Source of the DNA: Ruegeria sp. PrR005
Lineage (GTDB): Bacteria > Pseudomonadota > Alphaproteobacteria > Rhodobacterales > Rhodobacteraceae
Direction: 5' to 3'
NCBI RefSeq assembly: GCF_010500245.1
Contig: NZ_JAAGOX010000016.1
Span: 1 to 63,834, forward strand
DNA: 63,834 nt
Shown: in pieces, positions 17,591-26,564 of the stretch
Numbering within the stretch: position 1 is the first letter of the stretch
Layout of the letters: each line of letters starts with the position of its first letter
Made by a program: the position numbers and the translations under genes
Notes under the pieces: generated by a model
The model's input: the letters and a program-made list of their open reading frames with translations, nothing else
The model's database searches: none
Told to the model about the DNA's origin: nothing

Positions 17591-18019
17591 ATGGAAACGG
17601 ATTGGATTTGGGGCCTCGTCGGTGGCCTGCTGATTGGCACCGGCGGCGCGGTGTATTTGCTGGGAAATGGTCGGATCATGGGGGCCAGCGGTATTCTGGG
17701 CGGGTTGGTCGACGGGTCAGGCTGGCCCAGTTGGGTCGAGCGGCTTGTCTTTATCCTGGGTGTGGTCATCGCCCCCCTGGTTCTGTGGCCGCTCTACTCG
17801 GTCGAGATCGACACCCATCTGACCCAGGATTTCTGGGTTGTAGTCATCGCCGGACTGTTGGTCGGCGTCGGGACACGCATCGCAAACGGCTGCACATCCG
17901 GACATGGCGTGTGCGGGATCTCGCGCTTTTCGCTGCGCGGCATTGTAGCGACCGTCTTTTACATCCTCGCGGGCGGGTTGACGCTCGCCATCTTTCGTCA
18001 CCTCCTGGGAGTAATCTGA
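17591..18019 (+). CDS. YeeE/YedE family protein, first half
   Basis: 142 residues, mostly membrane-embedded, with the family motif '[18 protein letters not shown]' containing the conserved cysteines that handle sulfur compounds. YeeE/YedE proteins transport thiosulfate or other sulfur species. The protein is half the length of one-chain YeeE, and the second half follows immediately with overlapping stop and start (TGATG at 18017-18021). The two should assemble together. Confidence 0.88.
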   Translation: METDWIWGLVGGLLIGTGGAVYLLGNGRIMGASGILGGLVDGSGWPSWVERLVFILGVVIAPLVLWPLYSVEIDTHLTQDFWVVVIAGLLVGVGTRIANGCTSGHGVCGISRFSLRGIVATVFYILAGGLTLAIFRHLLGVI

Positions 18020-18450
18020 TGCGGATTCTGATTTCGCTTGTTGCCGGTGCACTGTTCGGCGGCGGCCTGTTCGTTTCGGGCATGACCGATACCCGCAAGG
18101 TTCAGGGTTGGCTGGATGTGTTTGGTGATTGGGATCCGACGCTGGCGTTTGTGATGGGAGGCGCGATCGTTCCGATGTTCCTTGCCTGGCGGTTCACCAA
18201 GGGCCGCAAACCCCTTGCCGCGGACTCCTTTCCATCGTTGCCCAGACCGGAGCTAGACCATCGCCTGATCACCGGCTCGGTGCTGTTTGGCATGGGCTGG
18301 GGATTGGCCGGTCTCTGCCCGGGGCCAGCGCTGGCCTCGATCACCTATGGGGGCATCGGGGGGTTGGTTTTCCTCGCCGCCATGATCACCGGAATGGCCA
18401 TAGCTCCCAGAGTTGGCAGCCAACTGGACAGACTCGCGGCGACAGCATAA
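18019..18450 (+). CDS. YeeE/YedE family protein, second half
   Basis: 143 residues with several hydrophobic segments and the second conserved box 'GMGWGLAGLCPGPALASI' around residue 95. Starts on the stop codon of its partner, so translation is coupled. Together the two chains resemble full-length YeeE-type permeases such as the soxT-like protein at 54266 in this window. Part of the persulfide operon. Confidence 0.88.
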   Translation: MRILISLVAGALFGGGLFVSGMTDTRKVQGWLDVFGDWDPTLAFVMGGAIVPMFLAWRFTKGRKPLAADSFPSLPRPELDHRLITGSVLFGMGWGLAGLCPGPALASITYGGIGGLVFLAAMITGMAIAPRVGSQLDRLAATA

Positions 18451-18459
18451 GGAACGCCA

Positions 18460-18891
18460 ATGGATATTCGACCGATCACCCCCCGTTATGCCGTCTCGCC
18501 GCAAATTTCGGTCGAGGACATTCCAGCAATCGCAGCTGCGGGTTTCACCCGGATCATCTGCAACCGGCCCGACGCCGAGGTGCCGCCCAGCCATCAGGCG
18601 GCGTCGATCGGTGCTGCGGCGCAAGCGGCTGGCCTGGAATTCGAGGTTCTGGAACTGACGCATCAAACCATGACACCCGAAAACGTCGCCCGTCAGAAAG
18701 CGCTTGCCGCTGCGGGGCAAGGGCCGGTTTTGGCCTATTGCGCCTCGGGCACAAGATGCTCGGTCGTCTGGGCCCTGGGCCAATGCGGCGAGATGAGCCC
18801 GGACGAGATCCTGCAAAAGACCGCATCCGCCGGTTATCAACTGGACGGGTTGCGTCCCCGTCTCGAGGAAATCTGTGCGGCTGGGAACTGA
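18460..18891 (+). CDS. TIGR01244/DUF442 family sulfur transferase or phosphatase-like protein
   Basis: 143 residues. The fold is that of the small phosphatase/rhodanese-like domain found N-terminal in Blh proteins: 'YAVSPQISVEDIPAIAAAGF' and 'IICNRPDAEVP', with the active loop C-A-S-G-T-R near residue 93. In some bacteria it is fused to the persulfide dioxygenase; here it is a separate gene ending the same operon. Likely moves sulfane sulfur in persulfide metabolism. Confidence 0.83.
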   Translation: MDIRPITPRYAVSPQISVEDIPAIAAAGFTRIICNRPDAEVPPSHQAASIGAAAQAAGLEFEVLELTHQTMTPENVARQKALAAAGQGPVLAYCASGTRCSVVWALGQCGEMSPDEILQKTASAGYQLDGLRPRLEEICAAGN

Positions 18892-18906
18892 ACCGGGGCG
18901 GAGCGG

Positions 18907-20061
18907 CTAAGGTCGCCCCCCGTTTTCTTCTAGTTCGCCAAGACCTGCGAGTTCACAGATCTCTGCTGCGGCCTGCTCCGGGTTCAGGGCCGGCAGCGAA
19001 ATGTCATAAGCCGACAAACGCTCTTCGGTCTCGGTGTCGAGGTCCTCGTAGTCGTCGGTTCTGCTGTGCCCTTCCTTTGAGAGTTTGACGCTCTCTTGCG
19101 TGTCTGGTTTTGGTGGCTGCGGCAGGGCCTTGTCCCGCGCCGTTGAATGCCCGGAGAAGCCGCCTGCTCCCGCGTCTTCCTTTTCGAGCGAGGGCGGTTT
19201 TTCGTTCAACCTGACTGCCCGCATCCCACGGCACTGCCCCAACCGCGCAACCGCGACCGGACGCCCCTCGATCGTGAGCATGTCGATTCTGTCCAGCATT
19301 GGCTGGTCTAACGGCAGCAGGGATCCCGGCTGCATATCCGCCAAGGCTGAAAGCGGCAGTTTTATCCGGCAGATCACGGCGTTCAATTCAGCACGAACGA
19401 CGCCAAAGGACCGTTCCAACCCCGGATTTGCAGCTTCGCCGCTGTCTCGATCGTCCTCTCGGGCTTCCGGCTGATCGGGCAGGATCAAGGTGATCTGGCC
19501 CTGTAACTTGCCGCCGGCGATCTCGGCCGTCAGGTCAAAGACACGGTAGCGTTCCGCCTCCAACAGCAGGAGCAGGGCACGACGGCCGTCGGCCCGGGCG
19601 GCGTAGCTGTATCCGGCCAGACAATTGCGATCCGCAGGCTTCTCGGCCAGCTCGCTCGCCCTGGGCAGAAACGCATCCACAACCGGTGATGCCATGGCTG
19701 CATCAGTTTCGGTATAAGCGCGGCCCTGGCTTTCACCATTCAGGACCTGCCCCATGGTTTGTTGTTGCAGCAGGGCCGAGACACAGGCGCGGTCGAAGCA
19801 TATGGCCCCCAACCCCTCACCCGGACCCGAAAGCAGCAGATAGAGGCGACCTTCGGGGACGGCGCGTGACAGCTCATCCAGTTCATAACGGGCTTGCGTG
19901 GCCCCGATGACGGCCACCGCCAACCCGACCGCATCATCTGCCGCGCGCGCCAAGGCCAGTCTCAAGGCCCGCAGCACGGACCGGGTGTCGCCTTGCCTCT
20001 CGTCACGGGCCAGCGCCAGCTTTCGCTCCAAGGTCGACCGTATTTCCGGTTGCGTAGCCAT
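18907..20061 (-). CDS. FliM/FliN-type (SpoA) C-terminal domain protein
   Basis: 384 residues. A SpoA domain at about 215-290 ('VRAELNAVICRIKLPLSALADMQPGSLLPL' region and 'VAVARLGQCRGMRAVRL') is the surface that FliM/FliN use to build the flagellar C-ring or a type III sorting platform. The N-terminal part is Ala/Arg-rich and does not show the FliM CheY-binding motif clearly. A long charged linker follows the domain. No flagellar genes are nearby; the upstream neighbour is a sensor kinase. Could be a motor-switch paralogue. Confidence 0.75.
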   Translation of the reverse strand: MATQPEIRSTLERKLALARDERQGDTRSVLRALRLALARAADDAVGLAVAVIGATQARYELDELSRAVPEGRLYLLLSGPGEGLGAICFDRACVSALLQQQTMGQVLNGESQGRAYTETDAAMASPVVDAFLPRASELAEKPADRNCLAGYSYAARADGRRALLLLLEAERYRVFDLTAEIAGGKLQGQITLILPDQPEAREDDRDSGEAANPGLERSFGVVRAELNAVICRIKLPLSALADMQPGSLLPLDQPMLDRIDMLTIEGRPVAVARLGQCRGMRAVRLNEKPPSLEKEDAGAGGFSGHSTARDKALPQPPKPDTQESVKLSKEGHSRTDDYEDLDTETEERLSAYDISLPALNPEQAAAEICELAGLGELEENGGRP

Positions 20062-20140
20062 CGCCCGATGCGTTCATTCCGCCATTCCTGCTCCCTTCCA
20101 CGTGTAGCGCGCCAACGGTTACCAAGACCTTTATTCGGGA

Positions 20141-22819
20141 TCACTGTGCGGCGATTTCCAATCCGAGCGGCAGGCTGACACGGAAAGCGCCCCCTTCCTG
20201 CCCTGGTAGATAGATGACATTGCCGCCAAGCCGCTGCATGATCTCACGGCAAATCGCCAGGCCAAGTCCGGCGCCACCTGCCTTTTCGGCGCTGACACGA
20301 GCAAACTTTTCAAAAACCATCTTCTGGGAATGCGGCGGGATACCGCTGCCGTTGTCCACCAGGTCGACGACAACCCGGCCACCTACGTCATGCACGGAAA
20401 TCGTCAAGGTGGGCTCGTGGGACTCACAGTATTTCTGTGCGTTTGCGATCAGGTTGATGAACACCTGGGTCAGACGGTCGAGATCGGTTCGAATAGAAAT
20501 ACGTTCGGCAGCGCGGTTCCGCCGCAACTTCAATGGGTTGGCAGAGCCGGTCAGCGCCGTGGAAATCGCGCGGTCGATCACATCCACCAACATACCCTCG
20601 GTCACGTTGAGAGACACCTGGCCGTTTTCCAGGACACTGAGATCCAGCAGATCGTTCAAGAGGCGCGTAAGCCGCATCGCCTCGTCATGAATGATCGCCG
20701 CGTAACGGGTTTTCTCTGCCACTTCCAGACCATCGGTGTCCCGAAGAATCTCGGAAAACGCCCGGATAGAGGTCATCGGCGTCCTCAACTCGTGGCTGAT
20801 CTGGCTGAGGAAGGCGTCCTTCTGCAAGGAAATCTGGGTCAGTTTTTCATTGGCATCCCGCAACTTGTGCGCAGTACGGCTCAGTTCGGCCGACTTGGCC
20901 TCCAATCGACTGGAGTATTCCAGAAGCTGAGCGGATTCGTCGGCAACAGCAAGCAGATCCTCGACCGAAACCGAGGAGCCGCCGACGATCTGGCCGATCA
21001 TCGCATGCGCCGTGGCCGCACCGACCGAGCCCGACAACTCACGTTCGAGCCGTTCCAGGAAAGCTGGGGTCGGTTCCGGGAAATAGGCGCGGCTGCCTTG
21101 TGCCTTTGCTTCGGCCTGAAAGAATTCCTGTGCCTCGCGTGCGCCCATGATCCGCTGCGACATGATCATCAGGTCTTCACTCTGGGCTACGGATCCGCTC
21201 CACCCGCGTGGCCCCGCCGAATGGTCGAAGACGTTCACGAATTGTGCCCCCTGCAACCGTTCCAACGGGCTGGGGAAACTCAGAAGAGACGCGATGCAGA
21301 ATGCCGCCGAATTCAGCGACAGGGACCACATGACCGAATGCACCATCGGATCAAGCCCCTCGATGCCGAACAGGGCCTGCGGCCTAAGCCAGGATAAACC
21401 CCACAGCCCCTGCTCGATTACCGACGGGGCCAGAACACCTGCGCCCATTCCCGGCAAAAGCAATGTAAAAAGCCACAGGACAAAGCCGACGGTCAACCCG
21501 ACCAGCGCGCCTGTCCGGGTTGCCCCGCGCCAGAACAGCCCGCCCACCAGCGCCGGCAGGATCTGCGCGATCCCGGCAAAGGCGATCAGGCCGATAGAGG
21601 CCAGCGCCGCGCCGCCGCCAGAAAGGCGGTAATAGAAATACCCGAGCGCCAGAACTGCCGCGATGGATACCCGGCGCGCGTAGAGCACGACGGACCGCAC
21701 ATCGCCGGATACCGAAGCTCCGCCCCCTTTGGCGTTCAGCCAGATCGGCATCACGATATGGTTCGACACCATGGTCGACAGCGCCATAGCCGCAACGATC
21801 ACCATGGATGTGGCCGAGGAAAAGCCGCCGAGAAAGGACAGCATGGCCAGCATTTCCTGCCCCTGCGCCAAGGGAACCGTCAGAACGAAAAGATCTGGGT
21901 TGGAACCCTCGGGCAGTATTTCGAGCCCGACCACGGCAATCGGGACAACAAACAGGCTCATCAGCATCAGATAGAGCGGAAACGCCCAGGCGGCGGTGCG
22001 CAAATGGCGCTCGTCATCGTTTTCCACCACCATGACCTGGAACATGCGCGGCAGACAGACGAAGGCCGCGGCGGCGAGAAAGGTGATCGTCGCCCAGCGC
22101 CCGTGATCCACTTGCCAGACACCGATCTCGGAGGCGTCAATACGCTGTAGCGTATCGACAACGCCACCGGCGATGCCCCAGACAACAAAAACGCCCACCG
22201 CCAGAAGAGCGATCAGCTTGACCACGGCTTCGATGGCCACGGCGGTCACAACGCCGTGGTGCCGTTCGTTGGCATCAAGGTTACGCGTGCCGAACAGAAT
22301 GGCAAAAACCGCCAGCCCGGCCGCAACCCAAAACGCACTGGATCCTTCGACATGACTTCCAGCAGGATCGGCTTCGGCGAAAATGCTGAAACTCAGGGTG
22401 ATCGACTGCAATTGCAGCGCAATATAGGGCGTCACCCCGATGACGGCGAGAATAGTCACGCAGACGGCAAGCGTGTTGGATTTTCCGTAACGCGAGGAAA
22501 TCAGGTCGGCGATCGAGGTGACCCGCTGAGATCTGCCGACGCGGACAAGCTTTCTCAGCCCCCACCACCATCCGATCATGACCAGCGTGGGCCCAAGGTA
22601 GATCGTTACAAACTCCAACCCCGAGCGCGCCGCATAGCCGACTGCGCCATAGAAGGTCCACGCCGTACAATAAATCGACAGGGACAGGGTATAAACCAGC
22701 GGCGACCGCAACCAGGTCGATCGCCCGGCCGAGGCCAGGCGATCGGCCGCAAAGGCAACCCCGAACAGCAAGACCACGTAACTCAGGCAAACCGCGACAA
22801 GGACATTGAGCGAGGTCAT
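20141..22819 (-). CDS. Sodium:solute-symporter-type hybrid sensor histidine kinase
   Basis: 892 residues. Residues 1-~515 form a 13-helix Na+/solute symporter (PutP-like) domain. A linker with a coiled coil leads to HisKA with the phospho-acceptor His 676 in 'SQISHELRTP', then an ATPase domain with 'NLIANAQKY' (N box) and 'VDNGSGIP' (G1). This is the CbrA/MctS-type architecture that couples transport or binding of a nutrient to phosphorylation. The start overlaps the small gene upstream (GTCATG), and a single-domain response regulator is next in the operon. Confidence 0.92.
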   Translation of the reverse strand: MTSLNVLVAVCLSYVVLLFGVAFAADRLASAGRSTWLRSPLVYTLSLSIYCTAWTFYGAVGYAARSGLEFVTIYLGPTLVMIGWWWGLRKLVRVGRSQRVTSIADLISSRYGKSNTLAVCVTILAVIGVTPYIALQLQSITLSFSIFAEADPAGSHVEGSSAFWVAAGLAVFAILFGTRNLDANERHHGVVTAVAIEAVVKLIALLAVGVFVVWGIAGGVVDTLQRIDASEIGVWQVDHGRWATITFLAAAAFVCLPRMFQVMVVENDDERHLRTAAWAFPLYLMLMSLFVVPIAVVGLEILPEGSNPDLFVLTVPLAQGQEMLAMLSFLGGFSSATSMVIVAAMALSTMVSNHIVMPIWLNAKGGGASVSGDVRSVVLYARRVSIAAVLALGYFYYRLSGGGAALASIGLIAFAGIAQILPALVGGLFWRGATRTGALVGLTVGFVLWLFTLLLPGMGAGVLAPSVIEQGLWGLSWLRPQALFGIEGLDPMVHSVMWSLSLNSAAFCIASLLSFPSPLERLQGAQFVNVFDHSAGPRGWSGSVAQSEDLMIMSQRIMGAREAQEFFQAEAKAQGSRAYFPEPTPAFLERLERELSGSVGAATAHAMIGQIVGGSSVSVEDLLAVADESAQLLEYSSRLEAKSAELSRTAHKLRDANEKLTQISLQKDAFLSQISHELRTPMTSIRAFSEILRDTDGLEVAEKTRYAAIIHDEAMRLTRLLNDLLDLSVLENGQVSLNVTEGMLVDVIDRAISTALTGSANPLKLRRNRAAERISIRTDLDRLTQVFINLIANAQKYCESHEPTLTISVHDVGGRVVVDLVDNGSGIPPHSQKMVFEKFARVSAEKAGGAGLGLAICREIMQRLGGNVIYLPGQEGGAFRVSLPLGLEIAAQ

Positions 22820-23118
22820 GTGTCGCGCTCCGGTTCCTGTGGGTCAGACGGTTGCCCTTGCCGGGCCGCCACGCCGAACCCGACGCTGACCAGGATCAGC
22901 ACCGCCCAGACGCTAAACACATAGGTGATCGCAGCCGACATCCGGACCGCGTTTTCCCCTTCGGTCGGCCAGAGAAGGGGTACGGCGAAAAGCGCAGCCC
23001 CCAGAACCGGAAGCAACCGCGCCGCATCCATGAGGCGACGGCGGCGATAGCTCTGCCTCTCCAGGAACACCGGTGGCGGCTGAACCTGGTCCTTGCCCGG
23101 TTCGCGCGTGTCGCTCAC
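22816..23118 (-). CDS. Small membrane protein in kinase operon
   Basis: 100 residues, GTG start overlapping the stop of the response regulator by four bases; its own stop overlaps the kinase start. Two hydrophobic helices ('AARLLPVLGAALFAVPLLW' and 'AAITYVFSVWAVLILVSVGFG') and charged ends. It resembles small proteins always found with CbrA-type kinases; tight coupling implies an accessory subunit. Function unknown. Confidence 0.75.
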   Translation of the reverse strand: MSDTREPGKDQVQPPPVFLERQSYRRRRLMDAARLLPVLGAALFAVPLLWPTEGENAVRMSAAITYVFSVWAVLILVSVGFGVAARQGQPSDPQEPERDT

Positions 23119-23495
23119 GTTTGCGAGGCCTGGGCGTGCAGGTCGCGCACGGCTGTCAGGACCTCGGCATTCGAGAACGGTTTGGTCATGAAACGGCTGA
23201 CACCGGCCTTTTCGGCCATGTCGCGGTCGCGCGATTGGCCGCGCGCGGTCAACATCAGCACCGGAAGATCCCGGGTATCGTCACGATCACGCAACTCCCT
23301 GAGGATATCCATGCCGCTTTTTCCGGGCAGCATCACATCCAGAATGATGAGATCCGCCGAAGCACCGGCAATCTTTTCCACAGCGTCGGCACCATCGGCG
23401 TGTGTTTCCACATGCCAGCCATCGCGAGTGAGCAGGAACCGGATCGCCTCGGCAATGTTCGGCTCGTCCTCGATCAGCAGAACCCGTCGGCCCAT
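23115..23495 (-). CDS. Single-domain response regulator
   Basis: 126 residues, CheY-like receiver only: acidic pocket 'LLIEDE', phospho-acceptor Asp in 'LIILDVMLPGKSG' and conserved Lys in 'RFMTKPFS'. No output domain. First gene of the three-gene kinase operon. Likely a phosphate relay partner of the kinase at 20141. Confidence 0.93.
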   Translation of the reverse strand: MGRRVLLIEDEPNIAEAIRFLLTRDGWHVETHADGADAVEKIAGASADLIILDVMLPGKSGMDILRELRDRDDTRDLPVLMLTARGQSRDRDMAEKAGVSRFMTKPFSNAEVLTAVRDLHAQASQT

Positions 23496-23582
23496 CCTCG
23501 CCCTGTCCTCCCCCTAAAAGGCAGGCGGGTTTACACCCGCTCGTATTGCCGTTCCAAGATTAGCCCTGCATTTGCGACGCTG

Positions 23583-24881
23583 TCAAAACCCTTCGGACAA
23601 AACCGATGGTTCGCGGCGGGCTGCACACTCCTTGCTGGGACAAACCCGGCATGATGATCCAACCGGCAGCGGAACGGTCTCGCCTCGCTCTGCCGTCGGT
23701 ACCGGAAGGATCAACATGATGGATCGGTAAACCGGGTCGGCATTGAAATCCGGCATTTCCTGAGGCCAAGCTACGGCAAGGCAATCGAATTCAGCCGTGT
23801 TTCGTCCCAATTGCCAGACCCGCCTGCGAATGGGAACAAGGGGGCGGCCCAGCGCGGTGAATAAAGGCCACAAAGGGCAGCTTTCTCCATGCCTTGGCAG
23901 TGCAAAGCCGGCAATTGCCTTTCGAAACAGAATACTGCCCGAAGCGTCACAGACGACCAGACCGACCTCGTGCGGCAAGGTCCCTTCGGGCAAGCTTGCC
24001 AAACGCCGAAAGACGGCGACCAGATCCACTCCGAACTCGTGGCAAAGCGCCATGGGTTCCAGCCCCGTGCGATCCAGCGCGTCGACAAATCGGTCCAACG
24101 GCATCGCTTGGGCATCGCTGGCATAGATATCCAGCCATTTGCGCGCGATATCGCGGGCGGCACCCGACCGCAGTTCGCTCAAAGGCACATTGGCAACCGC
24201 TTCGCCGCGCTCCAACTCCGCAAAATGATGTCCTCGCGCAGCGACAAAAGTCTCGACCTGCTCAACCGGCACACCTGTGCGGTCCTCTCCCGCGTCCGTA
24301 TCGTCGAGATACGCGACCAGCGACTTTGAGCTTTCGGCCAGACGCTCTGCATCCTGATGCAGGTTTCTGTGGAACCGGTCCCGCCACTCTGCCGCCAGTT
24401 CACCGGGTTCAGCCAGAATGGCAGCGGTCGAACGGATCGCCGCCGCAGTCGACAGCACCTCGTGCAGCGAGGCCGCGAGGTTCGGGTCATGCGTCAACCT
24501 GTCTGACAGCGTCTCCACCGTCCGTTCCAGTGAGTTCACGCGCCGAAAAAGCTGCGCCAACAACTCCGCCCAGCCCGGGAAACGACCGGCAAGCTCGTCA
24601 GCGCGATCCGTTTCGGCAATGGCCGCACCGTCGGTCGCCGCCGCCTCTCGAAGAGCTGAGATTAGCGCGGCCTCGGCCCCTTCGGTCAGCGCAGAGGGTT
24701 CGACAGACAGGGCCGAGGCGATATTCACCAGAAGCTTACCGCCGATTCTGCGGCGGTTGTGCTCGATCAGATTCAGATAAGAAGCCGATATTCCCACCTT
24801 GCGCGCCAGATCTGCCTGTCGAAACCCGACAACCTGCCTGCGCTCGCGTATCCGACTGCCTGTCAGCGTGTCACGCGCCAT
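23583..24881 (-). CDS. XRE-family regulator with DUF2083 (short-chain fatty acid type)
   Basis: 432 residues. N-terminal helix-turn-helix ('FRQADLARKVGISASYLNLIEHNRRRIG'), a middle helical segment, and a C-terminal DUF2083 region with the cysteine box 'GSSCRVCPSKECAARREPS'. This is the ScfR/RamB-like family that controls acetate or propionate and acyl-CoA metabolism in actinobacteria and alphaproteobacteria. The cysteines could bind a metal. It is upstream of the kinase operon and divergent from the ABC transporter at 25108. Confidence 0.88.
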   Translation of the reverse strand: MARDTLTGSRIRERRQVVGFRQADLARKVGISASYLNLIEHNRRRIGGKLLVNIASALSVEPSALTEGAEAALISALREAAATDGAAIAETDRADELAGRFPGWAELLAQLFRRVNSLERTVETLSDRLTHDPNLAASLHEVLSTAAAIRSTAAILAEPGELAAEWRDRFHRNLHQDAERLAESSKSLVAYLDDTDAGEDRTGVPVEQVETFVAARGHHFAELERGEAVANVPLSELRSGAARDIARKWLDIYASDAQAMPLDRFVDALDRTGLEPMALCHEFGVDLVAVFRRLASLPEGTLPHEVGLVVCDASGSILFRKAIAGFALPRHGESCPLWPLFTALGRPLVPIRRRVWQLGRNTAEFDCLAVAWPQEMPDFNADPVYRSIMLILPVPTAERGETVPLPVGSSCRVCPSKECAARREPSVLSEGF

Positions 24882-25107
24882 CGCATTGCCCCTTCGGAAT
24901 ATGAATGTAAATCAATGGGTTTCTGCGTCGCAACATAAGGTAGTTTACCAGAAGATCGCACCATGTGTGTATATATTTACAGAATTTTCTTTCCAAATAA
25001 AGGACTTATTGCGTAATTTTCGATTTCTCACGCATTATTTATTTGCACAGATGTGCCACGCCGGTCGGAAGAGGAGCCGACCGTGCACGCCATTTTGGGA
25101 GGAAAAA

Positions 25108-26460
25108 ATGTCCAATAACGAACTTACGCGCCGCGGCTTGCTGCGCACAGGCGCCGTTGCCGGCGCAGGTGTCGCTCTGCCGACAATCTTTACCGCCTCG
25201 TCCGCTGCGGCCTATACCAACGAACCGACCGGAGCCACCGTTACGCTTGGCTTCAACGTACCGCAGACCGGCCCCTATGCGGATGAAGGCAATGACGAGT
25301 TGCTGGCGCAGCAGCTGGCGGTCGAGCACCTGAACGGGATGGGCGATGGCGGCTGCCTGAACACCTTCACCTCGAAGGCGCTCAAGGGCAACGGTATCCT
25401 GGGCAAGAAGGTCACCTTTGTGACCGGCGACACCCAGACCAAGTCGGACGCGGCCCGCGCATCGGCCAAGTCGATGATCGAAAAGGACGGTGCCATCATG
25501 ATCAACGGCGGCTCGTCCTCAGGCGTGGCCGTGGCCGTGCAGGGCCTGTGCCAGGACGCCGGCGTGATCTTCATGGCGGGTCTGACCCACTCGAACGACA
25601 CCACCGGCAAGGACCGCAAGAAGAACGGCTTCCGCCATTTCTTCAACGCCTATATGTCCGCCGCCGCCCTGGCGCCGGTGCTGTCCAAGGAGATGGGGGC
25701 CGATCGCCGCGCCTATCACCTGACTGCGGACTATACCTGGGGCTGGACGCAGCAGGAATCGATCGCTGCCGCGACCGAGGCCATGGGCTGGGAAACCGTC
25801 AACAACGTGCTGACACCGCTGGCGTCGACCGACTTCTCGTCCTATATCGCGCCGGTCCTGAACTCGGGCGCCGACGTGCTGGTTCTGAACCACTACGGCG
25901 GCAACATGGTCAACTCGCTGACCAACGCCATCCAGTTCGGCCTGCTCGACAAGGTGGCCAACGGCAAGGACTTCAAGATAGTCGTGCCGCTCTACTCGGA
26001 ACTGATGGCCGCGGGTGCCGGCGAGAACATCAAGGGCGTGCTGGGCTCGATGAACTACAACTGGCAGCTGGATAACGAAGGCTCCAAGGCGTTCGTGAAA
26101 TCCTTTGGCGAGAAGTATGGCAAGCCGCCGTCGAACTCGGCCCAGACCTGCTATGCGCAGGTTCTGCTCTATGCCGATGCCTGCGAGCGGGCCGGAACCT
26201 TCAACCCCTGCGGCGTGGCCGAGGCGTTGGAAGGCTTCGAATTCGACGGTCTGGGCAACGGCAAGACACTCTATCGTGCCGACGACCACCAGTGCTTCAA
26301 GGACGTTCTGGTTGTGCGCGGGGCGCAAAACCCGTCGAACGCCTATGACACGCTGGAAATCGTCGAGGTCACGCCGGTCGAGCAGGTCATGTACGCCCCC
26401 GATCACCCGATGTTCGGCGGTGCCGAAGCCTCGCTGGGCGAGTGCAACTCGGGCGCATGA
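25108..26460 (+). CDS. Branched-chain-amino-acid-type ABC transporter substrate-binding protein
   Basis: 450 residues with a Tat signal ('TRRGLLRTG', cleavage near AAA-YT). Periplasmic binding protein type I fold: 'VTLGFNVPQTGPYA', 'INGGSSSGVAVAVQ', 'YTWGWTQQ'. GGGAGG precedes the ATG. It starts a five-gene operon with two permeases and two ATPases. The mature part has at least seven cysteines, unusual for this family and suggesting disulfides. The ligand could be an amino acid, amide or urea-like compound; not determinable from sequence. Confidence 0.92.
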   Translation: MSNNELTRRGLLRTGAVAGAGVALPTIFTASSAAAYTNEPTGATVTLGFNVPQTGPYADEGNDELLAQQLAVEHLNGMGDGGCLNTFTSKALKGNGILGKKVTFVTGDTQTKSDAARASAKSMIEKDGAIMINGGSSSGVAVAVQGLCQDAGVIFMAGLTHSNDTTGKDRKKNGFRHFFNAYMSAAALAPVLSKEMGADRRAYHLTADYTWGWTQQESIAAATEAMGWETVNNVLTPLASTDFSSYIAPVLNSGADVLVLNHYGGNMVNSLTNAIQFGLLDKVANGKDFKIVVPLYSELMAAGAGENIKGVLGSMNYNWQLDNEGSKAFVKSFGEKYGKPPSNSAQTCYAQVLLYADACERAGTFNPCGVAEALEGFEFDGLGNGKTLYRADDHQCFKDVLVVRGAQNPSNAYDTLEIVEVTPVEQVMYAPDHPMFGGAEASLGECNSGA

Positions 26461-26564
26461 TCCGGACCAGAGAATTTTCGCCGAAAATTCTCTGACTTCC
26501 GCAAAGCCGCCCTTCCCGGCCCTTGCCGGGAAGGGCGTGCGGTACCAGCCACAAGGTGGGGACG
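26461..26564 (+). promoter_or_regulatory. Two stem-loops between binding-protein and permease genes
   Basis: A 10-bp perfect stem (26469-26478 with 26484-26493, loop CGCCG) is followed by a 13-bp perfect stem (26508-26520 with 26525-26537, loop CCTT). Neither has a T-tract. Such hairpins after the binding-protein gene usually stabilise its mRNA and cut downstream expression, giving an excess of binding protein over permease. Confidence 0.75.
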
